From Gnomoniopsis sp. IMI 355080 (lineage: Eukaryota; Ascomycota; Sordariomycetes; Diaporthales; Gnomoniaceae): a DNA stretch of 63,623 nt. The stretch covers positions 1 through 63,623 of the forward strand of contig JAPEVC010000207.1 of assembly GCA_027946555.1 (NCBI GenBank). The letters are read 5' to 3'. The position numbers and the translations under genes are program-made. Numbering within the stretch: the first letter of the stretch is position 1; each line of letters opens with the position of its first letter. Under the pieces are notes generated by a model. The model did no database searches, was not told the DNA's origin, and worked only from the letters and a program-made list of their open reading frames with translations. This document shows positions 10,422 through 22,958 of the stretch, piece by piece.

Positions 10422-12509
10422 ATGGACGAGAAGAACGCTCAACCCAACGTGCACTCTTCCCTTGCGCCAGAGATACAAACTCCGTCACCTCAGATCGACA
10501 CCAGAAAAGGATATGTGGAGGGTAACAGAGAAAATATGTCCCCTTACAGCGGCGAGGTCGATGGAATTTATGTCATTGGTCTCAATCAAGAGGAGCTGGC
10601 ATTTTACTCCTCCTTCACCCCCGCGATGAGGCGCACCTTGAACCGCAAAATCGACATTCGGCTGATCCCCATGCTGGCCTTGCTTTACTTAATCTCGAAC
10701 CTGGATCGCGCAAATATAGGGAACGCGAAAATCGAGGGGATGGAAGCTGATCTGCACTTGACTGGCGTCCAGTATAATACGGCCTTGGCCATATTCTTTG
10801 TGTCATACATGATTTTCGGTGAGACGGCCCTCCTATATATTAACGAATAGCACACCTCGGTGTTTCTGATACTGCTTTCCGTCCGGCGCAAAGCGCGTTG
10901 AATGCTGATGAACATGCGCAGAAATACCAAGCAACGCCATCTTCAAACAGGTGCGTTCGCCGTCCTACTACCTCGGAGGCTGCACTCTCGCGTTTGGCTT
11001 GATTTCGTGTATGCAAGGTGTCGTCAAGAACTATGCGGGTCTTGTGGCCTGCCGCTTCATGCTGGGCATTTTTGAGTAAGGGAAAGAAACGGCCCACTCC
11101 TGGCCTGAGCTCCGTCCTTGATATCTAATTCACGTATTGAGTGTTGCTAATGCCGACGTGTTGCCAGAGCCGGATTCTTCCCTGCTGCCATTTACCTCTG
11201 TACAGCATGGTACTTGCCCTCGGACCTTGGCGTCCGTCTGGGAGCATTGTTCTGCATGGCTGCTTTGTCGGGTGCGTTTTCGGGATTATTGGCAGCTGGG
11301 ATCACCCAAATGAACGGCGTGGGTGGGTATGAGGGCTGGAGGTGGATTTTTATTATCGAAGGTGCGTACTAAGTATACATCCTGTGAGGCAGCTGGTCGA
11401 AGCTGTACCAGTGGACAAACCGTTTCTTAAAATCCCACAACTGAACTAGGCTATACATAGGGATTGCAACATTAGCCGTAGGTTTTGCAACGTTCTTCTT
11501 GCTGGTCGACTTGCCCTCAGCCTCAACTTCATGGCTGAGTTCAGACGAGGTGCAATTTCTAGAACTTCAGCGGAAGTTCAAGCAAGGCGGCCTCAACGCA
11601 AAGGGACATGATGTGGAGGGCGGTGCTACAGGCTTTCACTGGCGGGAGCTAAAGATGGTGTTGACGAATTGGAAGCAATGGGTTCTGGTCCTGGCTCTAA
11701 CCTGCCAGGCCGTTGGTGTTTACGGTACGCTGTCTACATCCCACTGTTGTGAACAGACGAATTATAACGTGCTGACGTTCTCTTACAGGAGTCAAATTTC
11801 ATCTGCCCACTTTGACCAAGACCATGGGCTTCAGCAGCACCAATGCTCAGCTTCTCAGCGTTCCGCCGTACATCCTCGCGTGCGCCGCGTGCATACTGAT
11901 TCCTCGTTTGTCGGATCATTGCAAGAACAGGGGTTATTGTATGTGTTACACTCCTTTTGGCCCGTATCCTGTGTATCGGCCATCGCTATTCCCTTTCACA
12001 AAGATTCGGAATATATGGCGCTTTTTAACAATCGCATAGTCGTCATGGGCAGTTTTGCCACCATGGTCGTTGGATGGATCGTAGTGACAGCTCTCCAAGG
12101 GGACTTCTCCGGAGCCAGAATCGCCCCCGGTTACATCTTCATTTGCTTCGGTGTCGTAGGCAACTTTGCGACCTCCCCACTGATCATAGCATGGGGAAAC
12201 AATAACACGGCCCCTGCAGGACGACGGGCAATGGTCTCTGCATTCCTCAACACCGTATGTAACTTTGGAGGGATCGTTGGCAGTTTCATGTACCTCAACA
12301 GAGAAGCGCCTGTATACAACACGGGTAACGGGATCACGATAGCGGCAGGGGTCATTGGATGTGCTTGCGCGGTCGTGCTCCATGTGGCATGGAACAGGGC
12401 GAATGGGGTGAATGGGCAGAGGAAGGAGGTAGACGTGAGGTCTACGTACTCAGACGATGAGCTGCTGCGTTTGGGAGATCGTAGTCCTTTCTTCAGGTAC
12501 ATGGAGTAG
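10422..12509 (+). CDS. MFS permease, anion:cation symporter (Dal5/allantoate permease-like)
   Basis: Six exons (10422-10818, 10922-11075, 11168-11361, 11461-11724, 11789-11938, 12040-12509) give 542 residues with frame kept at every junction. The family signature is clear. A cytosolic N-terminus precedes TM1 with LNRKIDIRLIPMLALLYLIS and NLDRANIGNA, followed by the EIPSN motif after exon 1. GIFEAGFFPAAIYL, WYLPSDLGVRLG and EGWRWIFIIEG come later. About 12 hydrophobic helices are seen. Members import organic anions such as allantoate, ureidosuccinate, nicotinate, vitamins or small peptides across the plasma membrane; the substrate cannot be told here. It lies 570 bp downstream of the Nudix gene on the same strand, with no sign of co-regulation. 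The C-terminal tail is acidic and polar. Confidence 0.88.
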
Positions 12510-13236
12510 ACGGAGATCTGCATGCTCCTGATGTTAGGCTTGCCCTCAAGACTTTCGTAGATTAGGTGCAATCTCGTTTTACTATACCTACGCTTACATC
12601 AAGTTGTATCTGCAGAACTAGCGACTCTCCCACACATTTGACTGCTCGTTTCCCTTATCTGGAAGCGTCGCTCATCTACACAATGATGGACAGAGTTCGC
12701 AGATCTATACTTGCATCAATACTTTGCTCGTATATTACTATTTTAGACATTGCACACAGCACTGTATTTTCAAATGCAGAAACCAAGGATTTTACTATTT
12801 GATCTCATCAACGTTACCAAACTGTGAAAGCTGGACATTCTCCTAGCTAATCCTGGGGGCTGAGCCGCGGGGAAGAGGAGGGGGGGGGGCGCGGAATTGG
12901 AAGAGCTGTATCCTGTACCAATTCGACAGGGAGGATCCTAGCACATTGCCAACTCCCCGCGATCGTAGTGGGGAGCGGGAAGCTGCAGCAAGGGACCTTA
13001 TCAATATCGCTGACTCCAAAGTAAATAAATTCTTTTTTTGGAAGGGGAGACGGACAGTGAGTCAAGCTACCATTGCCCGCTTATAACTCGCAATTTTGCT
13101 TCTATGCCTATCAAGTTCTCTGCGCAACTCAATTGAATCCGAGTTGTCTGTCACGCCTTACTGAAGACCTTCTTCTCCTTTCAAAACAACGCCGATAGCT
13201 TCTGCCCGAGACCGGAGCAGCTCAAATCAAGCAAGC
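12510..13236. other. Intergenic, ARG4 promoter region
   Basis: It contains a G-rich run (GGGGGGGGGG near 12881-12890) and a CT-rich leader just before the argininosuccinate lyase ATG. No gene is seen. Confidence 0.5.
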
Positions 13237-14777
13237 ATGTCTGCACACGACAAGAAGGCTAACATGCTCTGGGGAGGTCGATTCACCGGTGAGTGAGAGA
13301 TGCTGTCCAGGTCAATACTCACGATTTGGAGAGATTCCCATAGCAGCCCAATTCAACTCTACGGTGCTTTTGCCTGGTAACTGAGCGACTTGTGAGATCC
13401 TCTAGCGCTAACTAGTGTCTTTCATTTCCAGGCGGCCTCGATCCGTTGATGGAGCAGTACAATGAGTCCCTCTCCTTCGATAACGTTCTCCACAAGCAGG
13501 ACATTCTCGGTTCCATCGCCTTCGCCCGCGCCAACACCAAAGCCGGCCGCCTGACGCAAGCTGAGTTCGAGAAGATCGAGGCTGGTCTACTTGAGGTCGA
13601 AAAGGAATGGGAAAGTGGCACCTTTAAGATCATCCCGGGCGCCGACGAGGATATCCACACAGCCAATGAGCGCCGACTAGGCGAAATCATAGGCAAGGAG
13701 ACGGCTGGTAAGCTCCATACCGGCCGTAGCCGCAACGAGCAAATCGCTACCGACATGCGCCTGTGGCTACGCGACGAGATGGACAAGCTCGAGACCTACC
13801 TGGTCAGCTTCCTCAAGGTCATCTCAAAGCGAGCCGAGTCAGAGATTGACTACATCATGCCCGGCTACACTCACCTGCAGCGTGCCCAGCCCATCCGCTG
13901 GAGCCACTGGATGCTGAGTTACGGCTTCTCTTTTGCCAACGACCTCGAGAGGCTGCGTGAAGTGCGCAAGCGTGTCAATAGGAGTGCTTTGGGCTGTGGC
14001 GCACTGGCTGGCAATCCGTTTGGCATCGATCGCGAGATGATGTCCAAGGAACTTGGCTTTGATCAGCTGCTGTGGAACTCCATGGGCGCCGTGGCCGACC
14101 GGGATTTTGTCCTCGAGTTCTTGCAATGGGGCAGCTTTGTTATGATGCACATTAGCCGATGGGCTGAGGACCTGATCATCTACTCGAGCGCCGAGTTCGG
14201 CTTTGTCCGCTTGGCCGATGCCTACTCAACTGGCAGCTCGCTAATGCCTCAAAAGAAGAACCCAGATAGCCTGGAATTGCTCCGTGGAAAGAGTGGGCGG
14301 GCCTTTGGCCACATGGCGGGCTTCATGATGTCACTTAAAGGTCTGCCCAGCACTTATAACAAGGACCTGCAGGAGTCGGTGGAACCGATGCTGGACCATG
14401 TCAAGACGGTGGGCGACAGCATCCAGATCGCCGAGGGAGTGCTTTCCACACTGGACACAAAGCCGGAGAAGATGCGCGCGGCACTCGATCCGTTCATGCT
14501 GGCAACGGACGTGGCTGACTATCTGGTGCGCAAAGGCGTGCCGTTCCGTGAGACGCACCACATTTCGGGCCAGGTAGTGGCATTGTCCGAGAAGACGGGC
14601 ACGCCAATGAATGAGTTGACGTTCGAGCAGATGAAGGGGGTGGACGCGCGGTTTGAGGAGGATATCAAGGAGTCGTTCGACTATGAGAAGAGCGTAGAAA
14701 TGAGGTCGGCAAGCGGAGGGACGAGCAAGAACTCAGTCTTGGAGCAGATCAAGGTGTTGAACGAGATGATTGCATAA
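13237..14777 (+). CDS. ARG4: Argininosuccinate lyase
   Basis: Exon 1 (13237-13288, MSAHDKKANMLWGGRFTG) and exon 2 (13432-14777) give 465 residues; the 143-nt intron has GTGAGT, a GCTAAC branch and TCCAG. The enzyme splits argininosuccinate into arginine and fumarate, the last step of arginine biosynthesis, and is a cytosolic homotetramer of the fumarase/aspartase superfamily. Visible motifs are WGGRF near the N-terminus, HTGRSRNEQ (about residue 108), TH-LQRAQP (catalytic His region, about 157) and the superfamily signature GSSLMPQKKNP (about 286). The length is standard. Codon use is strongly C/G-ending, as for a well-expressed housekeeping gene. Confidence 0.97.
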
Positions 14778-15241
14778 ATTTGGTTGCCAGGTGGGCGAGG
14801 CGTTATTGGAGAGTTGTCTTGTGTGTTCTGAGGGGGATTCGTTGCCTTTCCCGTGGGCTGCGCCCTTTCGCAGAGTATGAAAGGTGTCTGAAAATGTTTG
14901 AGTATGAAGTAACTATGGCGTTCATAGTAGGCAAAAATTATGGAAGCAGGCAACCTTGATTTTATTGTCCAGGTTACTGATTGACCCCATTATAACATAG
15001 CATCATCCACCTTTTGCGTACCTCTCAGTAGGCGTTACGTAATCAATGCGCGTCTGATCGCGCGAGCAGTGTAAATTGACGTCGGTTCTGGTTCGCGACG
15101 AGAATACAACACCACCACTTACACTTTTGCTCACCTCGACGAGCTCTGCGACCCTTGTCTCCGCCAGAGAAATAAAACCTTCCAAAGTCCGTTGAATCAT
15201 CATCCACGCCTGCTCATCACTGTCTTGCGCCCTTTGCAAAA
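14778..15241. other. Short intergenic region
   Basis: 3' flank of argininosuccinate lyase and promoter of RTT106. A pyrimidine-rich leader precedes the RTT106 ATG. No gene is seen. Confidence 0.5.
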
Positions 15242-16931
15242 ATGGCTGGTCTCGAAAATGAGAGGCTGAGCCTGGTCTTTGCGAACCGCCCGGACCTTGT
15301 TAATGGCATTCAACAAGCAGCTGGTATGTGATCTGCTATTTTGACGCTTTTAATGGCGAAAAAGGAGAATGATGAGCCGGTACCTGGGAAGAACCTTGAA
15401 GAGAAATAACTAACAAGTACCGCCAGACACCCCCGAGCGCATTGCCCTCTTCAACAACATCACCACCTTCGTCGTAGACCAATACCTCTCCTCCGAGCCC
15501 AGCAGCAAACGCAGGCGCATAGAAGACACCACCGCTCAACCCACCCGAAATGGCAGCTCAGTCGACGGCGCTGCTGATCACGGCATGCTGGCACCTATCC
15601 CACCAGCTGCCGCCGCTCCTCCCAAGACCAACGTACAACCTACGACTTCCAATGCGGACAGCAAATTGCTAATCAACATGGCTAATGCGGCCGCTGAGGA
15701 GGTAGTCTTGCTTGAGGTCAAGGAGGTTAGCGTTTCGATCCCACAGCGGAAAAAATATGATCTTTGTTTCACCAAGAACTACTTGTACACCAAGCAGGTC
15801 GGCACATCGACGCCGGTACAAGGCATGGTGTACAAGTGGGAGGAAATTGGTATGTATCACCTGTTCTACCTCCGGATGCCTGCCAATGCCAAAAAAATTA
15901 AAACATCATCACTAACACACTGTGCCCCAGAATACGTCTTCTACGTCCCCATCCCCGAAAAGCAACAACTTCAACACAATTATATCCTCTTCCCGCGTTC
16001 TACGGCCCTCTCCGCCACTAAGTCCTTTCCCCCTGTCGACTTCGAGCCGTTCCTCTTCACAGTACCACCCACCGCCCCCAAACCGGGTGTCGTCGGCGGC
16101 TACGCGGCCGCCACTGCAGCTCAGGTCTCGGACAGCTACACCTCACTCATGCACTGGGCAATCACCTCGCAGCTACTAGCCGTCGGCAACACGAACGCGA
16201 CGATCACGGCGCCCGACCCGCGCATATTCCACAGTACCGCTAAGCAGGCCTACCGTCCAAATGAGTGCGCCGTGCACGTCAAGGCGCACCGTGGAACGAA
16301 AGACGGGTTCTTATTTTTCTTGCCTAATGGAATCCTGTGGGGCTACAAGAAGCCCCTGCTGTTCATCCCGCTCGACCGCATCGTAGCCGTGTCATATACC
16401 AACGTTTTACAGCGGACCTTTGACATTACGATTGAGGTTGATGTGTCGCATGCACCACACCAGCAGGCGCCAGAGCAGGAGGCCGAGGGTGGGGGCGTGA
16501 AAACGGAGGAGATCGAGTTTAGCATGATCGACCACGAGGACTACGGTGTTGTTGACGACTCGTACGTCCAGCGGCACGGGCTGAACAACCGTAGCATGGC
16601 GGAGGGTCGGCGAGCGAAGCGTCAGCTTAGGGAGGGTGGCGCAAAACAGGCAGCCGCGAATGCGAACGGGGGCGCAACGGATCCTGAAGAAGCAGCGCTG
16701 GAGAGGGCGGAGGAGATGCTAGAGCAAGATGAAGAGGATGAGGAGGAGGAGGACTACGACCCCGGCAGTGAGGGAGAGAGTGAAGGCGAGGGCTCATCGA
16801 GTGAAGAGGAAAGTGATGAGGATGGGGATGATGATGAAGGCGAGGAAGAGGAAGACGAGGATGGCTTGGAGGATGGTGAGGGTGAGGGGGACGAAATGGA
16901 CGTGGAAGGTGGTGCTGATGACCATGAGTGA
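15242..16931 (+). CDS. RTT106: Histone chaperone Rtt106
   Basis: Three exons (15242-15323, 15427-15849, 15931-16931) give 501 residues; introns have GTATGT donors. The N-terminal dimerisation segment (ENERLSLVFANRPDLVNGIQ) is followed by a Ser/Ala-rich linker. Then comes the tandem PH-like core from about residue 100 to 340, with KYDLCFTKNYLYT, HWAITSQLL, CAVHVKAHRGTKDGFLFFL, GILWGYKKPLLFIPLDRI and an IEFSMIDHEDY end. The last 110 residues are an acidic Asp/Glu tail typical of histone chaperones. Rtt106 deposits H3-H4 acetylated on K56 during replication and takes part in heterochromatin silencing in the nucleus. Yeast Rtt106 is of similar size. Confidence 0.93.
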
Positions 16932-18097
16932 TGCGGCATGGACTGGGCAGAATTATCATGGCGTGCCGGTCGTCATGTCTTATGAGATCACGAGGTGTGA
17001 TAACGATGTCTTAGAAGGTGTCTACAAAAACTTGATTTAGCCTGAGAGTGGGGTGGTCAGACACTCAGACGCATGTCGTTCCCTGAGTAAAGCCTGACTT
17101 GTGTGCTTCGGCATATAAATTACAGTATGCTCACGGAAGCCATCTCTCGATGTTGTCCCTCTTTTTCGCTTGCAGGATGTTTCATCGGTCATGGCTCCCT
17201 TTTGGTTTGTGGTGCCCAGGTGAAGCTTCACCCACAACACACAAAATTGCCAACCTTTACTCGTCTGGTTACTATAGGTTTTTGGAATATGTACAATAAG
17301 TCGCGGCAAGTCTTCTGCTGTTTCTGTTCACCGAAATAACCCGGTCATGGATCCATAGGTATTTCGTTGAAGTATGAATGATGCATTCGAATATATCTCA
17401 GGGTTTGTAGACTGTCTTCTTCCGAAGCGCACCCTGGAGGTAAATGGCATAGCACATTTCACAAAAGCAGCATTTCGAAACTCCCTGGAGACTTTTGACA
17501 TAGGAGCAGCGTTTCGAAGTGAGGGTGATCGAGCGCAAGTGCGTTTTTCTCAGTCTGTCTCCTTGAACCTACTAGATTAAAAAATTCGCATTGCTGTTCA
17601 GTTGATGATATCTTGGTGCTTTATAAGTTGCCATCTTGCCATCAACATCTTTATTCACCAAACATCGTTTTTACGGGGCTGCGGCGTATTCAAGTAGTAA
17701 GGATGGTAGTGTTAATTCTGGAAGTGGAGGAAATCTCCAGTTGCTTTGTCCTCCACAATACAGAATGGGCTCTTGTGCTCCTTGGATTCATGGCCTACGT
17801 CGTTGAATAACCAAAAACTTCGGTTAGATTGAGAACAAACTACCTAGTTAAGCAGTAAGCAGTATGCGTGGCAAATCGCCAGCCGTAGTTGACTCCATTT
17901 TCAAGCTTAAACCTAGCTTCAATGTGCCTTGTTATTTCCTCTTTTTTTTTTTTTTTTTTTTGCTTTTTTGCTTTTTCCTCGTATAGCACAGCAGTTTTTG
18001 TGGTCATAGTTCTGGTCTAGAATGCACGAGCTTCTTCAGCTCTGGTATATTATTATGATGACTGGGCGGAATACATATCTACAACTAAATAAAGTCT
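16932..18097. other. Convergent intergenic region with poly-T tract
   Basis: 3' flanks of RTT106 (+) and the chitinase gene (-). A pure T run of 20 lies at 17942-17961, followed by TGCTTTTTTGC. Only short open frames are present and none is convincing. Confidence 0.55.
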
Positions 18098-19651
18098 TTA
18101 TGACATCCCAATTGCGGTGCGCACGCTGTTAACAAGTATGTTCTGGTAGTCACCACCAGTCTCCCACAAGGCGAAACCCTTCAAGCCCTTGTCTATGATG
18201 TACTGTCCTTTGATCGCCATTGACTTGGCATTATCATATGACACCCAGATCTGTCTAGCGGAGTCGTACAGAGCAGGCTAAAATGGTTGTCAGTCAAAGC
18301 ACTTGTTTCAAGTTCAAACAGTACAGTGAGAGGGGGAAAAGCAGAGTATCAACAAAAGGCATCACATACTGTTTGAGCGCACGAGTCCCAACCCGCGGTG
18401 ACGTTTGATGCCGGCTCTCCAGCCTCCGTCAGGAAGCCCTTCTCCGTGATCATACTCCAGAACTGGTAAGTCCCGGATGGCGGCTGCGCGTTGCCACAGT
18501 CATCGACTGGCGGGTCGTTGTCCCAGCTGGAACCCTGGAATCTGTCCGATGAGTTTTGCGCCGGGAACATGTCGAGCCCACCGTCGGTGCCGTTAGGGAA
18601 GGCCGAGGACGTATTGACGCTGAAGCCATGCGCGTACGCGGGGACGCCGAGCACGATTTTCGAGGCAGGGACGCCGGCGGCCGTCCAGGCTGCCAGCCCC
18701 AGCTCCAAGGAGCCTTGGTTGTTGCGGGCGTCGCAAGACGAAGCGAGGGGCGCGTTGGGTCCACCGGTGGTGGCCCAGGCGCCAAAGATGTCGTAGTTCA
18801 TGATCATGGCGTAGTCGAGGACGTTGGCGAAGCCGGCGAGGTCGGTAGACTGCGCTGCGCTAGCATTGTTCCAGGGGAAGAGAGAAGTGGCCGCGGTGAG
18901 GTATAGGCTGGAGTCGGCGGCGCGAAGTTCCTGCAAGAAGGAGAGGAAGTTGGATGTGTCGTTGTCGTTGATAGCATTGCAGCCCAGGCCTTGCTTGTTG
19001 GGGTACTCCCAGCTGTTGTTTTCAAAAAGAGTCAGAAGCTTGTCTACATGTAATTGGGATGGGCCTAGTAAATCCGGGGCAACATACTCAAAGTCCACAC
19101 CATCGAGGTCGTATTGCTTCACCATGTCCGTAATGGTCTTCACAAAGGCTGTCCTATTCTCGGCAGAGCCGACGCTTGTGGAGAAATGGCGAGAGCCTGT
19201 CCAACCGCCTACGGATATGAGGGCTTTGACATTCTGAATGCGGTGTCAGTAGCTATTTTGGTGCATAGGCAAAAGCAGATCTGATAAGACGTACGTTTTG
19301 CTTCGCTGCCGCTACGAAATCAGGCACATTCTCCGGGGCCGACTTGCTCAAGTCTACGCTGCCATTTGCGGTTGTCTCGCTAGAAGAGTTGTGTATTAGC
19401 AAAACAGGCAGGGTCTGGTGTAATGATTTTTTTTTATTGGATTTTTTTTTCACTCACGCAAAAGCGTATTTCACCTCGGTGTACTTGTCCCAAGGAATAT
19501 CCGCAACAGTAAATCCATCGTCAATGTGATAACCGGCGAAATAAGTAGCAGCAACGAGGCCGCTGGAATTACTGGACGCTTTTGATACACACGCGGCGTC
19601 TGCCAACGTGGAAGCGCTCAGGATCGATGCGATCCAAAAGTTTCGGGCCAT
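18098..19651 (-). CDS. Secreted GH18 chitinase with a variant active-site motif
   Basis: Four exons read downward: 19651-19458, 19379-19295, 19233-18370 and 18277-18098, giving 440 residues with phases 2, 0 and 0. A signal peptide of about 18 residues precedes a GH18 barrel. The substrate-binding strand SVGGWTG is at about 100-106, MIMNYDIFGAW further on, and the closing Trp is in GFALWETGGD near the C-terminus. The catalytic strand reads YDLDGVDFEY (134-143). The acid E142 and the adjacent D140 of the D-x-E pair are kept, but the standard D-x-x-D-x-D-x-E spacing is altered (Gly at the middle Asp site). GH18 enzymes hydrolyse beta-1,4-GlcNAc polymers by substrate-assisted catalysis. No chitin-binding domain is seen. 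Possible roles are wall remodelling, mycoparasitism or degradation of insect or fungal chitin. Confidence 0.9.
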
Positions 19652-20747
19652 GATGTCAGCTCAAAACAAATAAAAAAGAATGTTCCGCTAGTAGAGAATC
19701 GGGGAGCTGTCACATAGATTTCGTTTCGGATACCCAATGTAAGAAAGCTGGGGGGTGCGGGTGAACATATACTGGCAGTCTGTTTATTGCATGCACAAAT
19801 CAAACTTTAATAAGGACGAAGTGGAGATTTTCTCTGTCTGCAATCTCCAAAGAACTCAAGGTTCTCGGAACCTCTGGTTGCGCACAAAGCTATGCACTGG
19901 TAACGAATCATGAGTGTGGGTTGGTAGTCAATGTGAATAAAGTTTGGGCGTTTTAGAACTTCGCCTCCCCCCTAGTACCCTGGTACTCTAAGTAGCATTC
20001 GACAGAATGCTATTCTAAGGGATGTCCTCGGCTTGGCCCGTGGCGATCTCTGCGAATCGGGCGTGGGCAATGGGGCGCGGCATCCAGCACCTAAAACACG
20101 ACAAAATACCGTTCGGCCCATGTTGGTTAAAGTTTGTTGGTGAGCCGTAGACTTTCTTTGAAAAATGGTGTAGCTGGGCGACTCTATTGGCCCTGACGAT
20201 CTCTCATTGAAAAGCTCCCGAACCGACGGGTCCGTTCACTATTGCGCGCGGCCTGGTAGCCCCTGAAATTGTTTGGACGAACCTTGCCAAGTCAAGAGCA
20301 TGACTAGAGCACCAATGGCACACTGGTGCGCTTTATGGTCGAAACAATTTGGAAATCGGCGGTTTCTCTTAGTCTAGTGGGGGGTTCAATCAGCCCACAA
20401 GGGGCACTCCTGGATGGTCTTTTGCTGCGCCTTTTCAAGGCGAACTATGCTTGATGGCCATCCTCAGTAGACCTTCTCCGCCACTCCGGATGAGCCGACG
20501 CAGAAGGTTGTGGGTTGCCTCAGATTGGGTTAGCAGCAACGTCTCTCAGCTGTATTGGTATCGCTAATGATACAGGGACAAAGCTTCAATCAAGTCAAGC
20601 CTTGAGATTGATTGAATCCCCTCGGAAGCAAAGTATAATTTGTACGTAGTCCCTTAGCTTCATAGCATAAGGCTTCATAGCATAAAAAAGCAATATGGCA
20701 ACCCGAGCCCGGTCACCCGTCTAAGATGCCGCATACCTAGTGCTACA
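19652..20747. other. Intergenic, no gene seen
   Basis: Promoter side of the chitinase gene and 3' flank of the peroxygenase gene. Nothing recognisable is present apart from a short direct repeat CTTCATAGCATAA at about 20658-20684. Confidence 0.5.
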
Positions 20748-21730
20748 TTAGAGCGGTACTGGTACATGAACACTTCGTCGCGTGGCTGCTGACGGAGCAC
20801 TTATATTCACACCCTGATCTAACAGTGCTTGTGCAAGCTGGGCCTGGAGATCTGAGAGATTGGTGCTGTTTACCACGCCCACAGGGGGCGCATAGCCTGG
20901 GGGGAACTGCTCGTTTTCTGAAAGATGCCGCATAAGTAGGTGACTCCTCTTGTTTCACTTTATAGGACGAGTCCAGTCTACTAGGTACTTACCGAACCAG
21001 TACACAACATCAGACTTGGGAGTCACACCGGTCTCAAGATTACCAAAAACCATAATGAAGGCGACGGACTCGCCAGTCAAAAAGGCCTGTGCAACTTGGG
21101 AGAGGCTAAACTCCGGGTTTGTTGCCTGAGAATTCCGTACTTGGACGGCGCGGCCCGCAGCAGAGGTAGTGATATTGATCGTGTCTTCCGTCCACTGGGC
21201 CAGGGTCTGATTGAAGACGGTCTGGTTGAAAGGGATTGGATCACCAAAGTAAGCATCGATTCGACTATCATAATCACCAACCTGTCAGCCTCGCCCCTTT
21301 GATTCTTTTTCAAGGTCACGGGGTTGCCCCCAACTCACCTCAAGCTAGCATCATGCTCCAAGATGTTATGCCTTCCCAAGTCTGGCAGCGAGAAGCTGGT
21401 GTTGTCTCCGCTGGGGTTTGTGATCGCCGCGGCCCTGAAGAGCGGGATGGAGAGGGTTTCGTCCTGGCTCACGCCTTGTCGCATCGCCAGAACAAGGTCG
21501 TTCTGCGTGATGTTCTTGCCGCTGCGGGGGAGGAGGCCATGGTTAGCCAGAGTGTTAAGCCCGGGGCAGGGTCCTCTGACTGTCATTGGTTTGGGATTAG
21601 CGGTCTACCACGTGGTGTTCAACAAGTTGCGAGAAGAGGTGAACAAACCATCATCGGGTCCTGGATGTTGGAAGGGGGGAATCTGCGATGAGACCAATCC
21701 CGCAAAGAAGTTGAGTACCAGGGGCTTCAT
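20748..21730 (-). CDS. Short unspecific peroxygenase / chloroperoxidase-like heme-thiolate peroxidase
   Basis: Four exons read downward: 21730-21649, 21579-21339, 21264-20993 and 20917-20748, giving 254 residues with frame kept. The N-terminus (MKPLVLNFFAGLVSSQ) is a short signal-like stretch before FQHPGPDDVRGPCPGLNTLANHG. C32 of the PCP motif is the axial heme thiolate. The EHDASLSR segment (about E102-D104) is the Mg-site motif in its EHD form, and E173 in LTGESVAF is the likely acid-base residue, giving the PCP-EHD-E pattern of short (family I) peroxygenases. These secreted enzymes use H2O2 to insert oxygen into or oxidise aromatic and aliphatic substrates; some halogenate. The C-terminus is short and has no disulphide pair. 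The first donor (GTTTGT) was chosen because it restores the conserved VRGPCP junction. Confidence 0.88.
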
Positions 21731-22958
21731 GGCTGCTGTCAATCAACCAAGAATCGTAAGGAAATGTATTCAAAAGAGTCAACGAGATTATGAGCCTTCT
21801 ACAATGACTGCGCCTAGATAGAACTGGGTTACAAAGAAACAAGATACTTAATAGGTACGTATGCTGGATGTATTTAAATATAAGTTCCAGCCCGATCACA
21901 GGCTAGGACAAAGTATTCTGTAAATAAGGCGAATCATCATACCTTTTGCATGTCTCCATTATAGTGTAACTGTCCCGAGGTCGAGGGGTAGCTTGCGAAC
22001 ACCAGGTCCATGCGTGGCAAATCGGATTCCTTCTATTTGATGTTTCTCAATTCAGTCTTAACACAGAATGCTACCTACCCATCATCGACTAGAGCCGTTG
22101 GACTGGAGCAAGGGTCAGGTATAATACCGCATTATAAGATCTACAAGCTAGTATCACCATGTTCCTTAATTTTTTTGTGAGAAAGGGTATCTTGTTATAC
22201 ATAGATCTACTCTTTTGGGGTAAATCCTCGCCAGCCATTTGCAGTTCTTATGACCAGCTAAACTTGGTATGCAAAGTACTCTTGTGAATTTCCAATACAG
22301 CCTTTGTACAGCATTTGGGCAACCCATTCAGAGAACACTGCTAGTGGAAATTCGCCTTCATTTTCATTGTATCGACAGGAAGGATATGCATGAATATGAC
22401 CACGACAGAGCATGAGACTTGAAGACCGGGATTGGGCCAAACGGTATCAGTGCCAGAATGTGTGTTAGATATCTTACCTAGGTATATGCCACAGTCTGTC
22501 ATTCGACTCACAAGAATTTTGCACTGAACTATGTAACTTGTTAGCCTGGTCATTTTGTGTAAGTCCATAACATTTCAAAAGGTGATAGTCTTCCTACCTA
22601 GGTGACTGAAGCATGTTGAAAATCTATTGTCAACAGGAGCTAGGCAGGTACCTAGAGTCAATCCATGGACTTTGACGTTGCATCTGGGCCCTTTGTTTAA
22701 TTTGACAGGACTTCTATGTTCCACACAACCAGAATGTCGGGAATTGTATAAAGAACGTCAAAGGGACTGCAAAGCACTTCAAATATCAAAGAGGCCTGCT
22801 TTCATTTGTCTTCCTTGATAAAGTCTTCTACATCGATCACGGTTCAACGCTAGGTGTCCTTCCAACCCAGTGACTCCTTATATCTTTTCCAGCAAAGTAT
22901 TGTAAAAAAAAAAACACAAGGCCAAAACACATCAACCCTAGTCAATCACCCACCGAAA
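21731..22958. other. Divergent promoter region of two secreted-protein genes
   Basis: It lies between the peroxygenase (-) and the small cysteine-rich protein (+). It contains a TACCTAGGTA palindrome at 22475 and a near-copy at 22595, a TATAAA at about 22747, and an A-rich leader (A11) just before the small gene. No other gene is seen. Confidence 0.5.
21871..21880 (-). promoter_or_regulatory. Possible TATA element of the peroxygenase gene
   Basis: TATTTAAATA lies about 140 nt upstream of the ATG on the minus strand. It matches the element at a similar distance before the repeat-protein gene. This is inference only. Confidence 0.3.

Noticed and set aside
16627..16959. Pro/His/Ser-rich open frames opposite the end of RTT106
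   Set aside because: They arise from the GA-rich codons of the acidic tail.
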